Shown here piece by piece: positions 9,607 to 20,179 of a stretch of DNA of 64,000 nucleotides. The position numbers and the translations under genes were made by a program. Position 1 is the first letter of the stretch, and each line of letters starts with the position of its first letter. The notes under the pieces are model-generated. The model saw only the letters and a program-made list of their open reading frames with translations. It did not search any database and was not told the origin of the DNA. The stretch lies in NCBI GenBank assembly GCA_963751245.1, contig CAVVTR010000002.1, positions 1-64,000 of the forward strand, in the 5' to 3' direction. The DNA is from CAVVTR01 sp963751245 (GTDB lineage Bacteria > Acidobacteriota > Thermoanaerobaculia > Thermoanaerobaculales > Thermoanaerobaculaceae).

Positions 9607-12204
9607 TCAGCCGGCTCCCAGCGGGGGCAGCACCACCACGAAGCGGGCGCCGCCACCCTCGCGCTCCTCGACCCACAGCCTGCCTCCGTGCTCCTCGATG
9701 ATCCGCCGGGACAGGTACAGCCCCAGCCCCGTGCCCTCGCCGGGTCCCCGCGTGGTGTAGAAGGGATCGAACACGCGCCGCGCGACCTCGGGGGGGATCC
9801 CCGGGCCGTCGTCGGCGATGCTCACGGCGATCCCTTCGTCGCGGGGTCCCGCCGCGACCCACAGGGTGTGGGCGCCGGTCCGCAGCGCGTTGTCCACCAG
9901 GTTCAGGAAGACCTGGTTCAGGGGACCCGGCGGCACCGCCACACGGCAGTCCGCTGCGTAGCTCCGGTGCACCTCGACGCCGCTCATGCGGTGCTCCAGC
10001 AGCCGGAGCGTCGCGTCGAGCCCGGTCTGGACGTCGCAGAACGAGGCCGTCGAGGCGTCCGCCGGGCGGGCATGGCTCTCCAGCGCGGCGGTGATCTCGT
10101 GGATACGCCGGGCCGCGTCCTGAATGACGTCGAGCAGCTTCGCCGACACCTCGGCGGAGGCCTTGCCGCCGGCCAGGACCCGGGCGGCGTTGACCAGGGC
10201 GTTGACGGGGTTGCGCACCTCGTGGAGGATGCCGGCTGCGAGGGTGCCCACCACGGCGAGCTTCTCGCGGTCGGCGAGCTGGAGCGCCAGGATGCGGAGC
10301 TTCAGCTGGGCGTACACCCGGGCGAGCAGGACCCGCGGGTGGAAGGGCTTGGGAACGAAGTCGTCGGCGCCGTGCGCGTAGCCCTCCAGGGTCGCTTCCG
10401 AGCCCGAACGGGCGGTGAGGAGGATGACCGGTATGGCCCGCAGGGCCGGGTCGGACTTGATCGCCCGGCACAGCTCGGTGCCCGACCGGCCCGGCATCAT
10501 GACGTCGGAGATCACAAGGTCCGGGTGGTCGGCGACGACCCGCTCCCAGGCCGCGTCGCCGTCCTCGGCCGTGGTGACGTCGAACTTGTCCTCGAGAAGC
10601 CCGGCGATGAACTCGCGCATCTCGCGGTTGTCCTCGGCGACGAGCAGGCGCGGGCGCTGGCCGGCGCCGAACACCAGCATCTCTCCCGAGTCGTCGGGTC
10701 CGCCCAGCGCGGGGAGGGCGGCGTCCGAGGGGGTGATGTCCACGGCGGGCTCGGGGTCGGAAGTGCGGCGCCCGCGGTCCTGCTCGGGCACGAACCGCTG
10801 GCGCCGTTCCACCACTTCCGGCCGGATGTGGCCGGTGCCGTAGGGGAGGCTCACCGTGAAGGCGGTGCCCTCCCCGAGGACGCTCTCGACGCCGATGGTG
10901 CCTCCGTGCAGCTCGACGAGCTCCTTGGCCAGCGCCAGCCCGATCCCCACCCCGCCGCTGCGGCGCCGCTCGTCGGACGACACCTGGAAGAAGCGCTCGA
11001 AGACGTGCTCAAGCGCACCGGGGTCGATGCCCTCGCCGGTGTCGGCCACCGTGATCGTCACCCTCGCCTCGTCGTCCCTCACGTCGACGCGGATCTCACC
11101 CCCGCGGGGCGTGAACTTGAGGGCGTTGCCCAACAGGTTGGTGACCACCATCTCGAGCCGGTGGGCGTCGCCGACGACCCGCCTGGGGGTGGGCGCCGCG
11201 GTGAACTCGAGCCGGAGGCCGGCCGCCATGGCGGCGGGGTGGCTGTTCTCGCAGACGGTGGCCGCGATGCTCCCCACGTCCACCTCGGCCAGGTTGAGGC
11301 GCAGCCCCCCCGTGTCCACCCGGGACAGCTCCAGGAGGTCGTCGATGAGGCGCAGCAGCCGGTGCGCGTTGGCGCGGATGACGCGCAGGTGGCGCAGGTG
11401 GGCGGGGTTGGTGGCCTCCCGCGCGAGCTCCTCGATGGGCGCCGTGATCAGGGTGAGGGGGGTGCGCAGCTCGTGGGAGATGTTGGCGAAGAACTTGCTC
11501 TTGAGCCGGTCGAGCTCCTTGAGCTTTTCCAGGGCGTCCTGGAGGTCCTCCGTGGCGCCGGCGAGACTGAGCCGGGCCTCGGACTCCCGGCGCGCCACCT
11601 CGTAGAGCTCCGCCCTGGCCGCGAAGTCCCGCGCGGCGAGGTCGTACTTGAAGTAGGCGGCCACGACGCCGAGGCCCGAGCCCGTGAGCACGAAGAAAGC
11701 GCTCCCTATGATCTCGCTCCCCGTCAGGTGCGTGGGCCACAGGAGGAAGGCCAGGGGCTCGCTCGCCATCACCACCGTCACCGCCGTGATGGTCCAGGAC
11801 GGCGGCCAGAACGGCAGCAGCCCGCCGCCGATGAGGATGGTCAGGAAGCCGAGCACGTAGGTGGGGAAGTGGGCCCCGGAGAACGGCAGCATGGGAGCGA
11901 TGAAGATGCCGAACACGACGACGTAGATCCAGAACGCCTCCCAGGTGTAGCTGCGCCAGCGGGGGCGGTGGACCAGGATCACGACGGCCGTGTTGATGGC
12001 GGCCGCGACGAGCCGAAGGACGAGGAACGTGCCCCAGTGGGCGGGGACCAGGATGGAGTCCAGGATCGTCCAGGCGACGTAGAGCGGGTTGAAGATCACG
12101 GCGGACCAGAAGAGGATCCTGAGGTTGCGGCGCCGCAGCTCGGCGTGGAAGCGCCTGAGGTGGGGCACGATGAGGAGGCTCCGGGCGGGCAGACCGGCCG
12201 GCAT
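9607..12204 (-). CDS. Membrane hybrid sensor kinase, HK-REC-HK, PhcS-like
   Basis: About 865 residues from ATG 12204 (a TTG at 12318 is an alternative giving 38 more). The N-terminus has five or six hydrophobic segments (residues about 25-190; e.g. FLVLRLVAAAINTAVVILV) with no large external domain, as in PhcS and other sensors of membrane-soluble signals. Then: coiled linker, HisKA (NISHELRTPLTL, His near 240), HATPase (VGIGLALAKELVELHGG), receiver domain (LVISDVMMPG), and a second kinase module (GILHEVRNPVNAL; TGLGLYLSRRIIEEHGG). It is the first gene of the operon with the PilZ-methyltransferase and REC-HK genes. It is divergent from the amidase, with about 200 nt between the starts. The apparent extension to 14565 over the amidase is a reading-frame shadow. 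Confidence 0.88.
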   Translation of the reverse strand: MPAGLPARSLLIVPHLRRFHAELRRRNLRILFWSAVIFNPLYVAWTILDSILVPAHWGTFLVLRLVAAAINTAVVILVHRPRWRSYTWEAFWIYVVVFGIFIAPMLPFSGAHFPTYVLGFLTILIGGGLLPFWPPSWTITAVTVVMASEPLAFLLWPTHLTGSEIIGSAFFVLTGSGLGVVAAYFKYDLAARDFAARAELYEVARRESEARLSLAGATEDLQDALEKLKELDRLKSKFFANISHELRTPLTLITAPIEELAREATNPAHLRHLRVIRANAHRLLRLIDDLLELSRVDTGGLRLNLAEVDVGSIAATVCENSHPAAMAAGLRLEFTAAPTPRRVVGDAHRLEMVVTNLLGNALKFTPRGGEIRVDVRDDEARVTITVADTGEGIDPGALEHVFERFFQVSSDERRRSGGVGIGLALAKELVELHGGTIGVESVLGEGTAFTVSLPYGTGHIRPEVVERRQRFVPEQDRGRRTSDPEPAVDITPSDAALPALGGPDDSGEMLVFGAGQRPRLLVAEDNREMREFIAGLLEDKFDVTTAEDGDAAWERVVADHPDLVISDVMMPGRSGTELCRAIKSDPALRAIPVILLTARSGSEATLEGYAHGADDFVPKPFHPRVLLARVYAQLKLRILALQLADREKLAVVGTLAAGILHEVRNPVNALVNAARVLAGGKASAEVSAKLLDVIQDAARRIHEITAALESHARPADASTASFCDVQTGLDATLRLLEHRMSGVEVHRSYAADCRVAVPPGPLNQVFLNLVDNALRTGAHTLWVAAGPRDEGIAVSIADDGPGIPPEVARRVFDPFYTTRGPGEGTGLGLYLSRRIIEEHGGRLWVEEREGGGARFVVVLPPLGAG

Positions 12205-12381
12205 GCCCCCGTTGCCGCTGAGCGAGGCGTCGCCGTCCCCGGGGAGCTCGCCCGTGACGTCGTTCCCTGCGAGGGGCACGGCGGGCCCCGCCTGCGACTC
12301 TTCTGTGACCGTGTTCAACTTTTGCAGTCTATCACCGCCGCGCCGGGGCCCCGGGAGGCGCACGGCGGCGCCCTGCCGCGG

Positions 12382-12387
12382 TAGACT
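12382..12387 (+). promoter_or_regulatory. -10 element for the amidase gene
   Basis: TAGACT preceded by GG, 25 nt before the ATG at 12412. No good -35 is seen. Similar GGTAnACT-type hexamers stand before several other plus-strand genes in this window. Confidence 0.45.
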
Positions 12388-12411
12388 TGCCCGACGAAAA
12401 GGAGCCAGGCC

Positions 12412-14085
12412 ATGGGCACGAAGCGGGATCGGCGGAGCGACGACAGGGAGGGGATGAACCGGCGGGAGCTGATCCAGGCCGGGGTTGCGGGGGGGCTGGC
12501 GGTGGCGGCGGGGACGGCGGGAGCGCCTGCGGCGGCGGCCTTGGAGGGTCTCCGCGCACCGGCGCTGCCTCCCTTCGAGCTGGAGGAGGCGACGGTGGCC
12601 GGGCTCCAGGAGGCGATGAAGGCGGGACGGCACACCGCGTGGTCGCTGGCTGAGGCCTACCTGGCCCGCATCGAGGCGCTGGAACGGGGAACGCCGGCGC
12701 TCGCCTCGGTGATCGAGGTCAACCCCGACGCCCTGGCCATCGCGGACGCCCTGGACCGGGAGCGCAGGGAGAAGGGCCCCCGCGGCCCCCTCCACGGCAT
12801 TCCCGTGCTCATCAAGGACAACATCGCCACCGCCGACCGCATGGAGACCACGGCGGGCTCGCTGGCCCTCGTGGGCGCCAGGGCGCCGCGCGACGCGTTC
12901 GTGGCCGAGCGGCTGCGGGCGGCGGGCGCGGTCATCCTGGGCAAGACCAACCTGTCGGAGTGGGCGAACTTCCGCTCCACGCGGTCGTCCAGCGGCTGGA
13001 GCGGCAGGGGCGGCCAGTGCCGCAACCCCTACGCTCTCGACCGCAGCCCCTGCGGGTCGAGCTCGGGAACCGGCGCGGCGGTGTCGGCGAGCCTGGCGGC
13101 GGTGGGCGTGGGCACCGAGACCGACGGCTCCATCGTGTGCCCCTCGGCGACCAACTCCGTGGTGGGCGTGAAGCCCACGGTGGGGCTGGTGAGCCGGGCC
13201 GGCATCGTTCCCATCTCCCACACCCAGGACACCGCGGGCCCCATGGCCCGCACGGTGGCCGACGCGGCCATCCTGCTGGGCGCGATGACCGGCGTGGATC
13301 CGCGGGACGAGGCGACGGCGGCGAGCCGGGGCCACGCGGCTGCGGACTACACGACGTTCCTCGACCCCGACGGCCTCAAGGGCGCCCGCATCGGTGTCGC
13401 CCGCAAGCGCTTCTTCGGCTACAGCCCCGATGCCGACCGGCTGGTGGACGCGGCCATCGAGGCGATGGGCCGGCTCGGCGCCGTGATCGTGGACCCGGTG
13501 GAGATCCCCCACGTGGAGGAGCTGGACGAACCCGAGTTCGACGTGCTGCTCTACGAGTTCAAGGCCGACCTCAACGCCTACCTGGCCGCCCTCGGCCCCG
13601 GCGCCCCGGTGCGCACGCTGGCCGACGTCATCGCCTTCGACGACCGCCATGCCGCCCGCGAGCTGCCCTACTTCGGCCAGGAGATCATGCTCATGGCGGA
13701 GAAGAAGGGACCCCTCACCGACGAGGCGTACACGAAGGCCCTGGCGACCTGCCGGAAGCTGTCGCGCGCGGAGGGGCTGGACGCGGCGTTCGCGGCCCAC
13801 TCCCTGGACGCCATCGTCGCCCCGACGGGTGGGCCCGCCTGGCCCATCGACCTGGTCAACGGCGACCACTTCCTGGGCGCGAGCTCGACGCCGGCCGCGG
13901 TCTCGGGCTACCCCAGCGTGACGGTCCCCGTGGGCTACGCCTTCGGCCTTCCCGTGGGCATGAGCTTCATCGGCCGCGCCTGGGCGGAGGGGGCGCTGCT
14001 GCGGCTGGCCTACGCCTACGAGCAGGGGACGAAGATGCGCCGGCCGCCGCGCTTCCTGCCCACCGCGGACCTGTCGGCGCGGTGA
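12412..14085 (+). CDS. Amidase signature family hydrolase, TAT-exported
   Basis: Protein of 557 residues. The N-terminus contains a twin-arginine-like signal (NRRELIQAGVAGGLAVAAG), implying export as a folded enzyme. The catalytic Ser-Ser-Lys triad of the amidase signature family is visible: Lys in PVLIKDN (about 135), the glycine/serine-rich GSSSGTGAA block (about 217), and DGSIVCPS (about 241). It is related to GatA but, with a signal peptide and no GatB/GatC nearby, it is more likely a periplasmic amide or peptide-amide hydrolase. ATG 12412 has AAAAGGAG upstream; the second ATG at 12454 places the arginines closer to the N-terminus and is a plausible alternative. It is divergent from the signalling operon. 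The substrate is unknown. Confidence 0.88.
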   Translation: MGTKRDRRSDDREGMNRRELIQAGVAGGLAVAAGTAGAPAAAALEGLRAPALPPFELEEATVAGLQEAMKAGRHTAWSLAEAYLARIEALERGTPALASVIEVNPDALAIADALDRERREKGPRGPLHGIPVLIKDNIATADRMETTAGSLALVGARAPRDAFVAERLRAAGAVILGKTNLSEWANFRSTRSSSGWSGRGGQCRNPYALDRSPCGSSSGTGAAVSASLAAVGVGTETDGSIVCPSATNSVVGVKPTVGLVSRAGIVPISHTQDTAGPMARTVADAAILLGAMTGVDPRDEATAASRGHAAADYTTFLDPDGLKGARIGVARKRFFGYSPDADRLVDAAIEAMGRLGAVIVDPVEIPHVEELDEPEFDVLLYEFKADLNAYLAALGPGAPVRTLADVIAFDDRHAARELPYFGQEIMLMAEKKGPLTDEAYTKALATCRKLSRAEGLDAAFAAHSLDAIVAPTGGPAWPIDLVNGDHFLGASSTPAAVSGYPSVTVPVGYAFGLPVGMSFIGRAWAEGALLRLAYAYEQGTKMRRPPRFLPTADLSAR

Positions 14086-14120
14086 CGCCCTGCGGCGCGG
14101 GACCGCGGCCCGCGGGCCGC

Positions 14121-14126
14121 TATACT
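14121..14126 (+). promoter_or_regulatory. -10 element for menA
   Basis: TATACT ends 8 nt before the GTG at 14135. Transcription would start at or next to the start codon, so the mRNA may be leaderless. Confidence 0.45.
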
Positions 14127-14134
14127 TGGCGGCC

Positions 14135-15055
14135 GTGAGCGAAGAGCCATCGGGAGGGGTGCAGCGGGGGGGGCGGGGCTCTCTGCGGGCGTGGGTGCTC
14201 GCCGCCCGTCCCCGGACGCTGCCGGCGGCGGCGGCGCCGGTGCTCGCCGGCACGGCGCTGGCGGCGGCCCACGGCGTGTTCCGCGCGGTCCCGGCGCTGG
14301 CGGCGCTGGCCGGGGCGCTGCTCATCCAGATCGCGGCAAACCTGGCCAACGACCTCGACGACTTCCGGCGCGGCGCCGATACCGAGGCGCGCGTCGGCCC
14401 GCTGCGGGTCACGCAGGCCGGTCTGCTCTCGCCGCGGGCGGTGCGCGCGGGCCTGTGGGCGGTGGTCGCGGCGGCGGTGGCGGTGGGAGCGCTGCTGGTG
14501 GCGGAGGCAGGGTGGCCGGTGGCGGTCCTCGGCGCCGCGGCCATCGCCGCCATGCTGTCGTACACCGGCGGGCCGTTTCCCTTCGGCTACCATGGGCTCG
14601 GCGAGCTCTTCGTCTTCCTGTTCTTCGGGTTGGTGGCGGTAGGCGGCACGTACTTCGTGCAGGCCCGGCGACTGGACCCGGCGGCGCTGGTAGTGGGCGT
14701 GATCATGGGCCTGCTCGCCAGCGGGATCCTCGTGGTCAACAACCTCCGTGACGTGGAGACCGACCGGGCGGCGGGCAAGCGCACCCTGGCGGTGCGGTTC
14801 GGCGTGGCGTTCGCGCGGCGGGAGTACGCCGCGCTGCTGGTGGGCGCCTACGCGGTCCTGATGGCGGCCGTGGCCGCGCGGGCGCTGTCGGGGTGGACGC
14901 TGGTGGTGCTGGCGGCGCTGCCCCAGGCGGCCTCCCTGATCCGCCGGGCCCGGCGGGAGGAGGGGCGTGCCCTCAACGGCCTGCTCGCCGCGACGGGGGC
15001 GCTGGAGCTGGTGTTCGCGGCGCTGTTGAGCGCGGGGTTGCTGATCGGCACCTGA
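14135..15055 (+). CDS. menA: 1,4-dihydroxy-2-naphthoate polyprenyltransferase
   Basis: UbiA-family integral membrane prenyltransferase, 306 residues, attaching the polyprenyl tail to 1,4-dihydroxy-2-naphthoate in menaquinone synthesis. The first aspartate-rich motif is NDLDDFRRGADTEARVGP (near residue 70), characteristic of MenA rather than UbiA. The second is NNLRDVETDRAAGKRTLAVR (near 205). About eight hydrophobic helices follow the family pattern. GTG 14135 is preferred because it follows TATACT at the expected distance; a TTG at 14126 overlaps that box. Menaquinone is the likely acceptor for the formate dehydrogenase at 51601-56582. No other men genes are adjacent. Confidence 0.9.
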   Translation: MSEEPSGGVQRGGRGSLRAWVLAARPRTLPAAAAPVLAGTALAAAHGVFRAVPALAALAGALLIQIAANLANDLDDFRRGADTEARVGPLRVTQAGLLSPRAVRAGLWAVVAAAVAVGALLVAEAGWPVAVLGAAAIAAMLSYTGGPFPFGYHGLGELFVFLFFGLVAVGGTYFVQARRLDPAALVVGVIMGLLASGILVVNNLRDVETDRAAGKRTLAVRFGVAFARREYAALLVGAYAVLMAAVAARALSGWTLVVLAALPQAASLIRRARREEGRALNGLLAATGALELVFAALLSAGLLIGT

Positions 15056-15164
15056 TTCCCCACCGGGGTCAGGCTTGCATCTCTGCATCTTCGGATTTCG
15101 CCGGTCCCCGCCCGGCGCGCCCGGCGGGCCGACTGACGTGATACGTCCGCGGCGGACGGGAGCG
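15056..15164. repeat. REP-like intergenic sequence between menA and glpD
   Basis: Convergent gap. It contains CCCACCGGG, then GGTCAGGCTTGCATCTCTGC with an imperfect doubled TGCATCT, a pattern I recall from repeats linked to Y1 (REP-associated) transposases in several phyla. A CGTCCGC/GCGGACG palindrome at 15144-15158 follows. No T-tract terminator is present. Confidence 0.35.
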
Positions 15165-16714
15165 TCAGGTGAGGAGGTAGCCGCGGGCGAGGGCGCGGAA
15201 CGCCTCGGCCTGCTCGGACTGCCACGCCTCGTCGCGGCCGAGCTCGGCGGCGACGAGGGCGGCGGTCCCGGCCGCGGCCTCGATGGCGGCGCGGGCGTCC
15301 AGGAGCAGCGCCCGGGTACGCCGGGCGAGGACGTCCTCGACGGTCTGCGCCATCTCCTCCCGGACGGCCCAGAGGACCTCGCCGCGAAGGTAGGGGAGCC
15401 GCGGGTGCAGGGGCCGTTCCCCCTCCGGGGCGTTCCGGGCCGCGGCGCGCACCGCCGGAGCGTCGGCGCCGTAGACGTCGAACGGTGGAGCGGCCGGCTC
15501 CTCCGTCCAGCCGTGCAGCCGCAGCCCGGCGGTCACCGAGTCGCGGGGCGGCAGGCCCGCCACCGCGGCGGCCTGGTCGACGGTGTCCTGGCCCATCCTC
15601 CGGTAGGTGGTCCACTTGCCCCCGGTGATGGTGACGAGCCCCGAGGGGGAGATGGTGAGGGTGTGGTCGCGGGACAGCGACGCGGTGTCCTCGCCGTCCC
15701 CGGCCGCCACCAGGGGGCGCAGCCCGGCGAAGACGCTGAGGACGTCGGCGGGAGCCGGATCGGTGGTGAGGTACCGGGCCGCGTGGGTGAGGAGGAAGTC
15801 CACCTCGGCCTGGAGGGGGCGGGGCTCCAGGGAGGCCTCCTCGACGGGGGTGTCGGTGGTGCCCACGACGACCCGGTCGTGCCACGGCACGGCGAACAGG
15901 ACCCGGCCGTCGGCGGTGTGGGGGACCATGACGGCGCTGTCGCCCGGCAGGAAGGACCGGTCGAGGACCAGGTGGACCCCCTGGCTGGGGGCGATGAGCC
16001 TGGGCTGGCCGGGCTCGTCCATGGCCCGGACGGCGTCGGCGAAGACGCCGGTGGCGTTGACGACGACCCGCGCGTCGAGCTCCATCCCGTCGCCGCCGAG
16101 GAGGTCCCGGGCGGTGACGCCGGTGACCAGGCCGTCCTTCTTGCCGAGGCCCGTGACCCGGACGTAGTTGAGCGCGACGCCGCCGTGGTCCTCCAGGGTC
16201 CGCGCCAGGGTCACGGCCAGCCGCGCGTCGTCGAACTGGCCGTCGTAGTAGCTGATGCCGCCGCGCAGGCCCTCGGGCTCGATGGTCGGGATGTGCGCCA
16301 GCGTCTCCCCGCGGGACAGGTGGCGGGACGGGCCCAGGCCCAGCCGGCCGGCGAGCATGTCGTAGAGCTTGAGCCCGATCCCGTAGAAGGGGCCCTCCCA
16401 CCAGTCGTAGGTGGGCACGACGAAGGCCAGGTGGTGGACCAGGTGCGGTGCGTTGCGGATCAAGAGGCCGCGCTCGTGCAGCGCTTCCAGGACGAGGGAC
16501 ACGTTGCCCTGCTGCAGGTACCGTACGCCGCCGTGGACGAGCTTGGTGCTCCGGCTCGATGTGCCCTTCCCGAAGTCGTGCTGCTCGAGGAGGAGGGTGC
16601 GGTAGCCGCGGGCCGCGGCCTCCACGGCGGTGCCGAGCCCGGTGGCGCCGCCGCCGATCACCAGCACGTCCCAGCGGACGTCCTCCCCGGCCCGGCGCAG
16701 CATCGTTGCGCGGT

Positions 16715-16718
<4 letters not shown>
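15165..16718 (-). CDS. glpD: Glycerol-3-phosphate dehydrogenase (aerobic, FAD)
   Basis: Oxidises sn-glycerol 3-phosphate to dihydroxyacetone phosphate and passes electrons to quinone at the inner membrane face. 517 residues, the usual length. The FAD-binding Rossmann motif VLVIGGGATGLG lies near residue 20. The family blocks SSRSTKLVHGGVRYL and GGKWTTYRRM are intact, as is a C-terminal helical domain. It is the second gene of glpK-glpD: the glpK stop and glpD start overlap as ATGA (16715-16718), so the two are translationally coupled. No GlpF or GlpR is nearby. Confidence 0.95.
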
Positions 16719-18217
<1,499 letters not shown>

Positions 18218-18268
18218 GGGAGCTCCTTGCCCTCAGCATACCCGACCGCCCCGAAGCTCCGGCCGGTG

Positions 18269-18274
18269 TAGCAT
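18269..18274 (+). promoter_or_regulatory. -10 element for the PrmA-like gene
   Basis: TAGCAT preceded by GGTG, 24 nt before the ATG at 18298, with GGGAGG as ribosome site between them. Confidence 0.4.
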
Positions 18275-18297
18275 CGCGTCCGCTCGCGGGAGGATGA

Positions 18298-18948
18298 ATG
18301 AGGACGGAGCTGCTCGTCGGCGACTGGCTGCGGATCGTGCCGGAGGACGCGGCGACGGCCGGGGACGGGAGGACGGTGCTGCGGCTGGCGCGGGGCGCTT
18401 TCGGCTCCGGCGAGCACGAGACGACGCGAAGCTGCCTCGAGGTCCTGGGCGCCCTCGACGGGCTGCGTGGCGCCGACGTGCTCGACCTGGGCAGCGGGAC
18501 CGGCGTGCTCGCCATCGCCGCGCTGCTGCGCGGGGCGCGGCGCGCGGTGTGCGTGGACCCGGACCCGCGGGCCGTGGCCACGGCCCGGCGCAACGCGGTC
18601 CTCAACGGTGTCGCCGGGGCGGTGGAGCACGTGGAGGGGACGCTGGCCGACGTGCCAGGCGGCCGGCGCTTCCAGGTGGTTCTGGCCAATCTCTACGGCG
18701 ACGTGCTCCTGCCCCTGTTGGGCGACCTCGCCGGGCGGGCGGCGCCGGAGGCCACCCTGGTGCTGTCCGGGCTGGCCTGGGAGTACGACTTCGCCGCGCG
18801 ACGCGGCCTCGAGGCCGCGGGGTGCGCGGTGATCCGGCACCGCATGATGGAGGAGTACAGCACCCTGGTGGCGCGGGCGCCCGCCTCAGCCGAGCAGGAG
18901 CGAGCGGACGCGCCGGGCGATGGCCAGCGACGCGGTGAGCCCCGGTGA
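18298..18948 (+). CDS. PrmA-like class I methyltransferase
   Basis: 216 residues. The segment GAFGSGEHETTRSCLEVL and the SAM motif VLDLGSGTGVLAIAAL are typical of ribosomal protein L11 methyltransferase (PrmA), as is LANLYGDVLLPLL in place of the usual NIL/NPP motif. It is shorter than the 290-residue standard and lacks the N-terminal L11-binding domain, so the substrate may be another protein. ATG 18298 follows GGGAGG. The last 21 codons overlap the 3' end of the convergent lhgO-like gene by 63 nt; the C-terminal tail is polar and low in conserved character, so it may be run-on coding. Confidence 0.8.
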   Translation: MRTELLVGDWLRIVPEDAATAGDGRTVLRLARGAFGSGEHETTRSCLEVLGALDGLRGADVLDLGSGTGVLAIAALLRGARRAVCVDPDPRAVATARRNAVLNGVAGAVEHVEGTLADVPGGRRFQVVLANLYGDVLLPLLGDLAGRAAPEATLVLSGLAWEYDFAARRGLEAAGCAVIRHRMMEEYSTLVARAPASAEQERADAPGDGQRRGEPR

Positions 18949-20040
18949 GTCGATGCCGAGGAGCTGGATGCAGCCGGCGTGCCGCCGGTCGCGCTCGATG
19001 ATCCAGTCCGACACGCCCCGCAGCTGCACCATGATGCCGGCGAAGTCCAGGGTGAGGTCGGACAGGCGCAGGCGGGGCAGAAAGCGGCGGGCGCGTTCGA
19101 GGAAGAACGACTCGGGCTTGCGGCCGCTCGTGTAGTCGTCCCGGGCGGTGACGGGGGAGAACTCGGGGCCCACCGTGACGGTGTCGCCGAGCACCGCGGT
19201 GCCGTCCCGCTGCAGGGCGAAGGTGGGGGTGAGGTGGACGCCGACCATCTTGCGGCGCGTCGAGCCCAGGTCGAGCTCCACCGGGACCGGATAGACGTTG
19301 AGCCCGTTGAGCCAGAGCTCGGCGCGGCTGTGGCGGTTGATGCGGCAGTACTCCCCGCGCAGCGGCACCACCTCGAGCCGGCGGTCCGGGTCGACCATGC
19401 GGGCGATGACGTCGCAGCCGAGCCCGGCGGCGTTGACCACGGTCTCGGCCTCGAAGGTCTCCTCGCGGCCGCCGCGGCGGCCGGTGACCTCGAACACCCC
19501 TCCCTGGGGCGCCACGCCGGTGACCTCGAAGCCGGTGAGGACGGTGCCGCCGGCGGCGGTGGCGAGGTCCGCGAGGGTGCGGGTGAGCCGCGCCGCGTCC
19601 ACGATCCCGGTGGTGGGCACGGAGAGGGCGGCGTGCCCCGCGACGTTGGGCTCGAACGCCTTGATCTCGGCGCCGGTCAGCATGCGGACGCCGGGCACGC
19701 CGTTGGCGGAGGCGCGGGCCAGGATCTCCTCCAGCGCCGGCACCTCCCAGGGGGAGGAGGCGACCACCAGCTTGCCGGTGTTCTCGACGGGGACGCCGTG
19801 GCGGCGGCAGAACTCGTACATGAGCTCGTTGGACTCGACGCACAGCGCCGCCTTCAGGGAGCCCTCGGCGTAGTAGATGCCGGCGTGGACCACGCCGGAA
19901 TTGCGCCCCGACTGGACGTCGCCGACGCTGGAGAGCCGCTCGAAGAGGAACAGGTCGCGGGCCCCCGCCTCGCTGAGCTCCCTGGCGACGGCGCAGCCGA
20001 CGACGCCGCCCCCGATGACGGCCACACCGATCCGTTCCAT
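18886..20040 (-). CDS. lhgO: FAD-dependent oxidoreductase, L-2-hydroxyglutarate oxidase family
   Basis: 384 residues of the DAO superfamily. The N-terminal VAVIGGGVVGCAVARELSE motif binds FAD; SGRNSGVVHAGIYY (near residue 45) is a hallmark of LhgO/YgaF, which oxidises L-2-hydroxyglutarate to 2-oxoglutarate with electrons to quinone. The C-terminal LLGIDSPGLTASLAIARRV block is also typical. The start is ATG 20038-20040. It is on the opposite strand to, and overlaps, the PrmA-like gene. It may also act on other 2-hydroxy acids; glpD/glpK nearby suggests a dehydrogenase cluster around the quinone pool. Confidence 0.88.
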   Translation of the reverse strand: MERIGVAVIGGGVVGCAVARELSEAGARDLFLFERLSSVGDVQSGRNSGVVHAGIYYAEGSLKAALCVESNELMYEFCRRHGVPVENTGKLVVASSPWEVPALEEILARASANGVPGVRMLTGAEIKAFEPNVAGHAALSVPTTGIVDAARLTRTLADLATAAGGTVLTGFEVTGVAPQGGVFEVTGRRGGREETFEAETVVNAAGLGCDVIARMVDPDRRLEVVPLRGEYCRINRHSRAELWLNGLNVYPVPVELDLGSTRRKMVGVHLTPTFALQRDGTAVLGDTVTVGPEFSPVTARDDYTSGRKPESFFLERARRFLPRLRLSDLTLDFAGIMVQLRGVSDWIIERDRRHAGCIQLLGIDSPGLTASLAIARRVRSLLLG

Positions 20041-20179
20041 GGCACCTCCGGCATCAGGGTACCGCCGGCACGGCCGCCGGGCCAGAGCCCCGGCCGGGGG
20101 GGCTCGCGGCCTCCGCCGATCTTGCCGCGCGGCCGGGGCTGCGCTACAAGGGTGGGCCGCATGGCGGCCGGAGGACGCG

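Noticed and set aside
6720..9701. 993-codon ORF on the plus strand over the REC-HK and methyltransferase genes
   Set aside because: It mirrors the GC3 pattern of real minus-strand genes and has no recognisable motif.
9508..12384. 958-codon plus-strand ORF opposite the hybrid kinase
   Set aside because: Antisense shadow in high-GC DNA; the kinase on the minus strand has complete motifs.
12205..14565. N-terminal extension of the hybrid kinase over the amidase gene
   Set aside because: The extension is low-complexity and overlaps a well-supported amidase on the other strand.
15056..15164. tRNA or small RNA gene in the menA-glpD gap
   Set aside because: No cloverleaf, CCA end or promoter; only short palindromes and a REP-like string are visible.
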